64,000 nucleotides of DNA from positions 20,997,537-21,061,536 of the forward strand of contig NC_134428.1 of the NCBI RefSeq assembly GCF_030867145.1. The letters run 5' to 3'. The stretch comes from Opisthocomus hoazin. Lineage: Eukaryota > Chordata > Aves > Opisthocomiformes > Opisthocomidae. Positions 57,901 through 64,000 of the stretch are shown one piece after another. The stretch's first letter is position 1. Every line of letters begins with the position of its first letter. The notes under the pieces are model-generated. The model saw only the letters and a program-made list of their open reading frames with translations. It did no database searches and had not been told where the DNA came from. Position numbers and translations under genes: made by a program.

Positions 57901-60040
57901 TGCAGCTTTTCCTTTTCTCCCCATTTTCCATGAAGATGAGGAAGGAGAGGTGGGTTACCCCCTTCATAACCCCTTCCAGCAAGAGGCTCTGAGCAAAACG
58001 TCACCAAGACCTTTGCTGGTGGGTTCAAGCCAACTTCTGCTCACATCAGCTGGGGATGGGTCATGGTGATGAGGCATCCACAACTATTTCATATGAGGTT
58101 TCCAGGCAGAGGGTGTCTGCAGACATCCTTGCCTCCCTGTCATGGAGAAGACTGCTTGCTGTAAGCACACCATTAGCTTTGCTTAGTGCTAATTCCTCTA
58201 ACGGGAACTGGGATCTCTCCTCCATCCCATTTGCACCACAGCAGGGTGCAGGCTCCTGGGCCCACCCAGCGGCTCCAAGCTGCTGGCCCCCAGCTTGTTG
58301 GGGTCTCTTACAGGGTGCTGAGCATCCCTGGTGTGGAGATTATGGGGAGATGGGCTGTTTGGTGTGACGGCCCTGAAAGCCTGGCCATGCATCACCTGCC
58401 AGGACACCCTGAGCCCCGCGGGCTGCCGTTGAGGATTGATTTCCTTTTGTTATTGTTGCTCATCTCAGCCCTGCTGGTGCCACGGTCAAGGCATTGTCGG
58501 GGTTGCTCCTTTAATGCTGATGAGAGGATAATGGGGATGGCCATCCATGCCATAATACCCATTTGATTTTTAAGGAAGAGGTGACTAAGAGGAAGGGCTG
58601 GGGAGCAGCGGTCAGGGTGAGCCAAGTGTGCCAGCTGCATGCTGTGGCATTTCCAGATTGTACTGGAGACCAAGGCCAACAAACTCTGCAGGACCTCCTG
58701 ATTTCAGAGGTTGTTTCTTGAAGAGCTCAGGGCTGGGGCTGTCATCTTCCACAGAGCATTGTATGACACCATTGCCTCAGGGTGGATGATGGTCTTGGGA
58801 TCCTATCCACTTCCAGGACCTCTAGGACAGCACAGGCTAGGGTTAAATGAGTGAGGTCCCATGGGAGAGCGGATGGACAGGGCTTGCTCTTCAGCCATGT
58901 ATGTGGAGATGGAGGGGATTAGCTGTGGGGCTGCTGAGGGGTGGAGAGAGGTTTTGACACTTGGTTGTGGGGTTGGAGCACGAGTGACATTGGACAGGTT
59001 GAGGTGAACGAAGTGGACTTTGGAGGTTCTGTGGGCTGGATCTCATGGGTCTGTCTCCTGGGCTGTATTTAAACTTTTTCCAGCCTTTATCTTCAACTAA
59101 CAAGTTCCTCTGGAGCCCTTTCCCAGAACAACTGGTATCTCACATTCTTGGCTTGAGTGCTCAAAGGTGTCCTACTTCCCCCAGTGACCGAAGCCCACAG
59201 ACCCCATCCTCCAGCAGGCTGGGTATATGGTGTAGTACTGCAAGCTGAGGGGCAGGCTCAAAACCGACCTCCAAGCTGCCCTCCTACGCCAGCCATATTT
59301 TGGGTTCTAAACATCCATCCTGTACTTGGGATGAGCCAAGCCCAGTTTGCAGCAGGCAAACCAAGCTTGTGCACTCAGATCACATCTGTGCCCTGTTGAG
59401 TGTGGACCCAGAGAGGAAGGCAGTGATGCTGGGGGAGAAACGGGAGTTGCAGAGAACAGGAGGGAGAGGAGACAGGACCAAGGGCAATGCGGGAGTGCTG
59501 GGAGGCTGCAGGGGCGTGGGTTCATCTGGCCAAGCCAATGTGCTGCTCTTTGCACTGAAAACTGATACGGCTGGAGGAGGGGGTTGCCTGGGGAGCACTC
59601 AAACCTTCCTCTGCTGGGTCATGGCTCCTCACAGCTTTATTTTGGCTGTGGGGGCGGCAGCAGTGCTTTGCAACAGGCTGTTGGGTGGCTGGCGGCGCTG
59701 GAGAAGCACCAGAATGACTTTATTTTGGAAATATGTCCCTGTGGAGCACTCATTGTCCCTTGGCCATCCCAATCCAGAGCTGTCCAAGCCACTGGGACCT
59801 GCTCTGCTCGTGATTGCGCTCGCCCTCTCTCTTATCACTCTGCTGGGAAAAGAGCTGGCAAGAAAGAGAGCCAAACCCGCGCTTGCTGTCGCTCCCATCA
59901 GCAAGCTTGAGCCAAAGGCTGGTTTCTTTCTGCCTTTCTTTTTCCTTTCATTCTTCTTTCTTTCTCAGGCACATTTTTTAGGTTGATAGTGTGACGGAGA
60001 GGGTGATAATGTGGTGGGGCTTTGGCCAGGAATGGGAAGC
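51966..60040. other. Intergenic DNA, no supportable gene
   Basis: About 8 kb of GC-moderate to GC-rich sequence with long fortuitous open frames on both strands, for example near 54.6-55.6 kb and 59.3-60 kb. None shows conserved domains or plausible start context. Pyrimidine-rich runs occur at 55660-55705 and 59925-59970. The 20-bp palindrome at 52982-53001 is listed separately. Confidence 0.5.
52982..53001. repeat. 20-bp perfect palindrome
   Basis: CAGCCCTTTGCAAAGGGCTG reads identically on both strands. It contains two overlapping CCTTTG/CAAAGG cores (TCF/LEF-, SOX- or nuclear-receptor-like) around a TTTGCAAA centre. A dimeric DNA-binding factor site is one reading. Confidence 0.9.
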
Positions 60041-60290
60041 GGGGACGATGTCCTGGCGCTCGGCAGCACCGTCTCCGTCATCGGGCCAGGCGGGTGCCAG
60101 GCAGGAAAGGGCGTCCCCAGCCCCTCGTGGAGTGGGACGGGGAGGAAAGGAAAGGGGCGGGGACAGGAAGGGCAGAGTGGCGCCCGGGGAGGGTCACACC
60201 AGGCGGGGAGAGCGCCCGGCTCCCCCGGGCAGGTTGTGCCCTTCAGCCGCCCCGCGGGTCGGGGCTTGGGATGGGGGGAAACAACACGGT
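60040..60290. promoter_or_regulatory. Small isolated CpG-rich patch
   Basis: The segment is clearly richer in CpG and GC than its surroundings, with GGGGCGGGG at about 60154 and multiple GCGCC/CCCGCG groups. It could be the CpG island of an unrecognised transcript on either strand. No coding exon with a recognisable protein follows it inside the window. Confidence 0.35.
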
Positions 60291-63200
60291 CTTGAATCTG
60301 GCCCAGAATAAACAGCCTTCTGCCACTGGAGAAAACAGCCGTCCTGCTTTCCAGGCAAACGAGGAAACGGTGGAGCCTTTTTCCTCTGGCCCCATTCCAA
60401 CTGGAAGGCGCAGCAGCATTAACCCACTCAGCCTGGGTGGGAGTGGGGAGCTCGTCCCAGGGCTGCAGCTGGTTACCCTGGGGATGGAGTTTCTCCCATT
60501 TGGCTTGAGCTTTGTGGAGCAGTGACGTTTGGCATTGCCACTGGGTTTCCTGCTCTTACTGTATCAACCATGGTTCCCTTTGGATGCTATGGACTAGAGA
60601 CCTGCTCCCTCAAGACCTGCTGCTCTCCCAGTGGTGGTAGTGACCTGCTGGGTGGATGGAGGGAGCTGGAGCTGGGTCAGACTGGATGTTCTCACCCAGC
60701 TTCCTCCACACCAGGGATGAGTGGAGGCAAACCACAGGGAGAAGGACAGCAAAGAGCAACCCACACCTTCCCAAAGTGCTTGATCTTTAAGGAAGACACC
60801 CAAAGAACCATGAAGTCCATCACCTAATAGTGTTATTGGTGCCAAAACTGGAGCCTTCCCCTCCCTACAGGACACAGCAGCCCCATGAAGTCCCCGCGTG
60901 TTTCCACTCTGGAGCAGAGCTGAGCTGAGCACAGACGTGTGAACGAATTGGCCACAGACCCCCGGGAGCCGGCGGTAGGATGCCTCCCCACGGGAGGAGT
61001 AGCTTAGCATAAATATTTAATGGATCCAGTAAATATTTAACTTCTCTGACATGAGTGAGAATGGAAAAAATAGACCCTGGCAGGCAACCTCGCAAAGCCC
61101 CTGGGTGAGATGCTTCTGAGCGCTCTTCCCAACTCTCAGCCTGTTGTATGGGCTTCTAGGCAGGACCTGGCTTTCATTAGATATATGTGCAGAGCCTAAC
61201 ATAAGGAGGCTGTGATCTGAAATCAGCACATTACAAAAATAGCATGGTCTTTGCATGAGTCAAAAAAACACCCGCCCCCTATTAAACGGAATGTCACCCA
61301 TCTGAAGTTTAGACCGGCACTTCAGCTGGCTCGTGCTCAGCATTAATAGCATCTCTCTGGGCATTTCTAGTTTCAGAGCGTGCTCCTGAGAGGATGAAGT
61401 TTTTTGGAGGATGGGCACAAGCTATGCAGCAGAGGAAATTGTGCTCTTCTTTGCTATTGAGGCTGCTTAACGTTAATGTTAACATTCTTAGAAGGGTTTC
61501 TGCCCTCCCCAGCTATGGACAGCACGTGGTGGATTGCAGTAAATGCAAAATGCCTCCTCTCTGCTGAGGGATCTGTTACGCCTGGAGCAAGGGAAGACCT
61601 GCACATCCGTGCTGTGAACATGTGCAAGCCAACCCTCTAGTCTGACACACTGAACCTCAAAATTTGATTGTCAGCATCACTTCCTCTGTTTTCAGATGAA
61701 ACACTGCTCGCCGAGGGGATGTCCCACATGTGCAAGATGCTAGAAAAGCCCTTGTCCCATGTGTCCCGCTGCCTCGGAGCAGCAGTCTGGGATCTCAGGG
61801 AGCAGCAGGCAATCCCGGAGCTCTGTTCCAGCCTGTTTTATTCCGAAGAGCCAGTTTTGCTCAGCGAGACCTAGAAACATTGCCATCTGGTTGGATGTTT
61901 CTGTGCTAATAATAGTGCAGCTAAATATTTGCATGCAGTCCTCTTTTAGCGCTGAGGGTCCCAGAGGAATATGGGCCACATCTCTGGGGTTTTTAATAGA
62001 AAGCAAGCAGAGCCATGAAGTCAGAGGAAGAAAAGGTGTCAGAAAATACCAGGTCAATGGGACAAGGCAACAGGGGGACTCCAGCATGAAGAGGAGTCCT
62101 TCCAAAGGCTGTGTGTGACCAGCTCCAAGCGATGGCATGGGACTGGGGTGGTGCCACGTGCATCTGGGCTTGGGTGAAGCTCTGCCTCGTGCGAGGGAGG
62201 AAGCCTGACAGGTCAGCAAGCTAAAACCACTCAGACTCATCCTTCCCAAGACACATCACCCGATACTGGTCCTCTGAACTGTGGTTTCCTGATGCAGCTG
62301 TTTGATAAATATTTATCTCTGCTCTATTGCAAAGCAATTAGGACAGCCTCAGAAGTGGGTTTACTCAAGAGGCACCACAAAAATAAGACAATTTGGATAA
62401 TGAATGTATCTATTTATTTTCCATTCTTAAGGACTCTCCTGAAAACTCCTGCGGAAGCAGGCATTTCCCAAAGCGTTGTGTATATGTCCAGTGCCGTGCA
62501 AAATTTAAAATTCACATCTCTCTTCTCAGTCACCTCATACTGGTTTTACGCCTCTGGTCCACCCACTGAAGCTGCCAGCTTGTACCAGCACAAGGGAGAG
62601 CTGGGTGGATTTCTATCAGGCCACTGGCTGCAATTCGGGAGGCTTGTCCTTTACTGTCCACATGTACTATCATCTTCAGCCAGAGAAGGGAGGGCCTTCT
62701 CCTGGTGCAGGCTGTCGGGTATCAGTTGTAGGTAAACACCTAGTAGCAGTAATTAGGCTGCGAGGGCTTAGTTTTCACTGCAGAATAAAGGTGTGGTCTT
62801 GCCCTAGGGTAAGGGTCCAGGGTTTCATAGAAGGTGCTTGGTCATGGAGAAGACAGTGGAGTCTTCAGTTCAAGCTGTGAGCTCATGAGAGAGTTGGATT
62901 TCAGCTTTCTACTTTAAACTGGCTTTTAGCTTTCTACTTTTCACTTTGCGCCGGACAGAGAAGGCTCTGGGGCTGTTCCCATGTTGCAAACCCATACGTA
63001 AGGGGAGGGCGCAGGCAGGTTACACTAACCACTGCGGGGTTAGCTCAGGAGTCAAGCCCCAATTTCCTGCTCATGCCTATGAGGAGATCGATCTCATTCC
63101 AGCCCCAGGTCACCTCCACTGGGTTGCGCCACGGTGTTCCTCAGGTCTAGCTGTGGTCCTGGTGTCAAAGGCAGCTGAATTGCACCCATTCCTAGGTCTC

Positions 63201-64000
63201 AGCCCCGATGGCCTTTTCCTGGAGGAGGTGTGGAGGGACCGAAGGGTTTGCACATCCTTCATGGAAAACTTGAGGGTGCTGCTTGGAAAAAAAGGAGCCC
63301 TTTTTATGGACTTGTAGCACCAACCAAGCAAATCCACCACGTGTCGTGGCCAGAAGATTAACTGGAGCCCATCCCTGGGACTGTGACAAAGGGAAAGAAA
63401 AGGTTTCTTTGTTGGATTTGGGAAGAGGCAGTCCCTGCACTCTTCTTTATGGGATTGCCGCTTCTTGCATTGCTTTCTTCCTCCATTCCTCGACACAAGC
63501 CTCACCGGCATTCAGGGCCATCCCACCCCCTCCCCAGCACCCATCACCATCTGCTCACCACAACCCCACACAGCCCGGCCCTGATCCCTCGTCCACTGCA
63601 GCTCCACAACCCTTTGTGCCATTTTATCCCCTCGGCCATAACTCCGACGCTTGCCCCTCGCTCCCTCCTCCTTGCCCAGAAAGGCGAGAGGTGGGGAAGG
63701 GAAAGGTTTCCCCAGCTCTGTGCAGAAATGTTCAAGTGTGTCAAAAGACAAAGCCTGTCCCCTTTGCAACCCACCAGCTGCTGCTGCCACAAAAGCGGGG
63801 AGAGGAGGGGGGCCGGGAGCGTGGGGGGCACTTTGTGACCCGAAAGGGAAAACCTTGAGAAAAGAACAGAATAAATATCCCCTCCTTCCGCCCCTTCTTA
63901 ACAAGAGGGGACAGAATTAAACACTTTTGTTAAGTGAGGGGCTGTCCCCCACACCAGTTAACACGGCTCCTGCGCCCTGTCCTGGCGTCGGACTTTAACT
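60291..64000. other. Intergenic DNA to the end of the window
   Basis: No supportable gene. The segment 61000-61480 is AT-richer and has two TAAATATTTAA boxes 20 bp apart (61010-61020 and 61030-61040). A 13-bp direct repeat AGCTTTCTACTTT lies at 62903-62915 and 62928-62940. The last 500 bp are C-rich with chance open frames. Confidence 0.5.

Noticed and set aside
59300-59986. 228-codon open frame ending in a hydrophobic FFF/LSF-rich tail
   Set aside because: The tail is translation of a pyrimidine-rich run, the frame lacks a proper start, and nothing matches a known family.
63034-63060. GGGGTTAGCTCAGGAGTCAAGCCCC resembling a tRNA D-arm
   Set aside because: No matching anticodon and T arms follow, and no B box is present.
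1-64000. CRISPR arrays, insertion sequences, prophage or bacterial operons
   Set aside because: Spliced vertebrate genes and CR1 elements define a vertebrate nuclear genome, and no regularly spaced short repeats or bacterial genes are present.

Overview
The window looks like nuclear DNA from a bird, or at least a sauropsid. CR1-type LINE fragments with their characteristic ATTCTRTGA-type 3' ends are present, introns have GT-AG boundaries, and the one gene I can name, the lens galectin GRIFIN, reads as the avian form. No bacterial, phage or viral genes are visible. Gene density is low, and almost every open frame outside the two genes below is a chance frame.

Layout. From 1 to about 19.9 kb there is no supportable gene: one antisense CR1 fragment (5644-5890), a short tandem duplication (16273-16321) and several clusters of transcription-factor-like motifs. 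On the minus strand, 19932-21260 encodes a complete 442-residue class A G-protein-coupled receptor in one coding exon. Its upstream part appears to be a CpG-rich, spliced 5' leader: a convincing acceptor at 21354-21356 and a perfect donor at 21776-21781 enclose a 428-bp intron containing a 3 x 44-bp GC-rich minisatellite. Immediately behind that promoter lies a compound repeat (about 22130-23440) in which a 48-bp G-rich satellite is interrupted by three CR1 3'-end segments. From 23.4 to 33.6 kb I see no gene.

GRIFIN occupies 34123-36553 on the minus strand. I could assemble all four coding exons (12, 80, 163 and 165 bp) with intact GT-AG junctions into a 139-residue galectin-fold protein. A TATA/CArG-like promoter lies about 60 bp upstream of the ATG. 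From 36.7 kb to the end of the window there is no supportable coding gene. That stretch holds intergenic DNA with a few candidate regulatory elements: a 20-bp perfect palindrome at 52982, a FOX/homeobox-like cluster at 51.6-51.96 kb, a perfect 12-bp stem-loop at 41017, and a CpG-rich patch at about 60.05-60.29 kb.

The two genes do not form an operon-like unit. They are independent minus-strand genes about 13 kb apart. From memory, in human GRIFIN lies between CHST12 and LFNG. If that order holds here, CHST12 would be to the left and LFNG to the right of the window, and some of the intergenic motif clusters could be regulatory DNA of those developmental genes. The least described item is the receptor: it is clearly a peptide-type GPCR, but I cannot assign it to a named mammalian orthologue.
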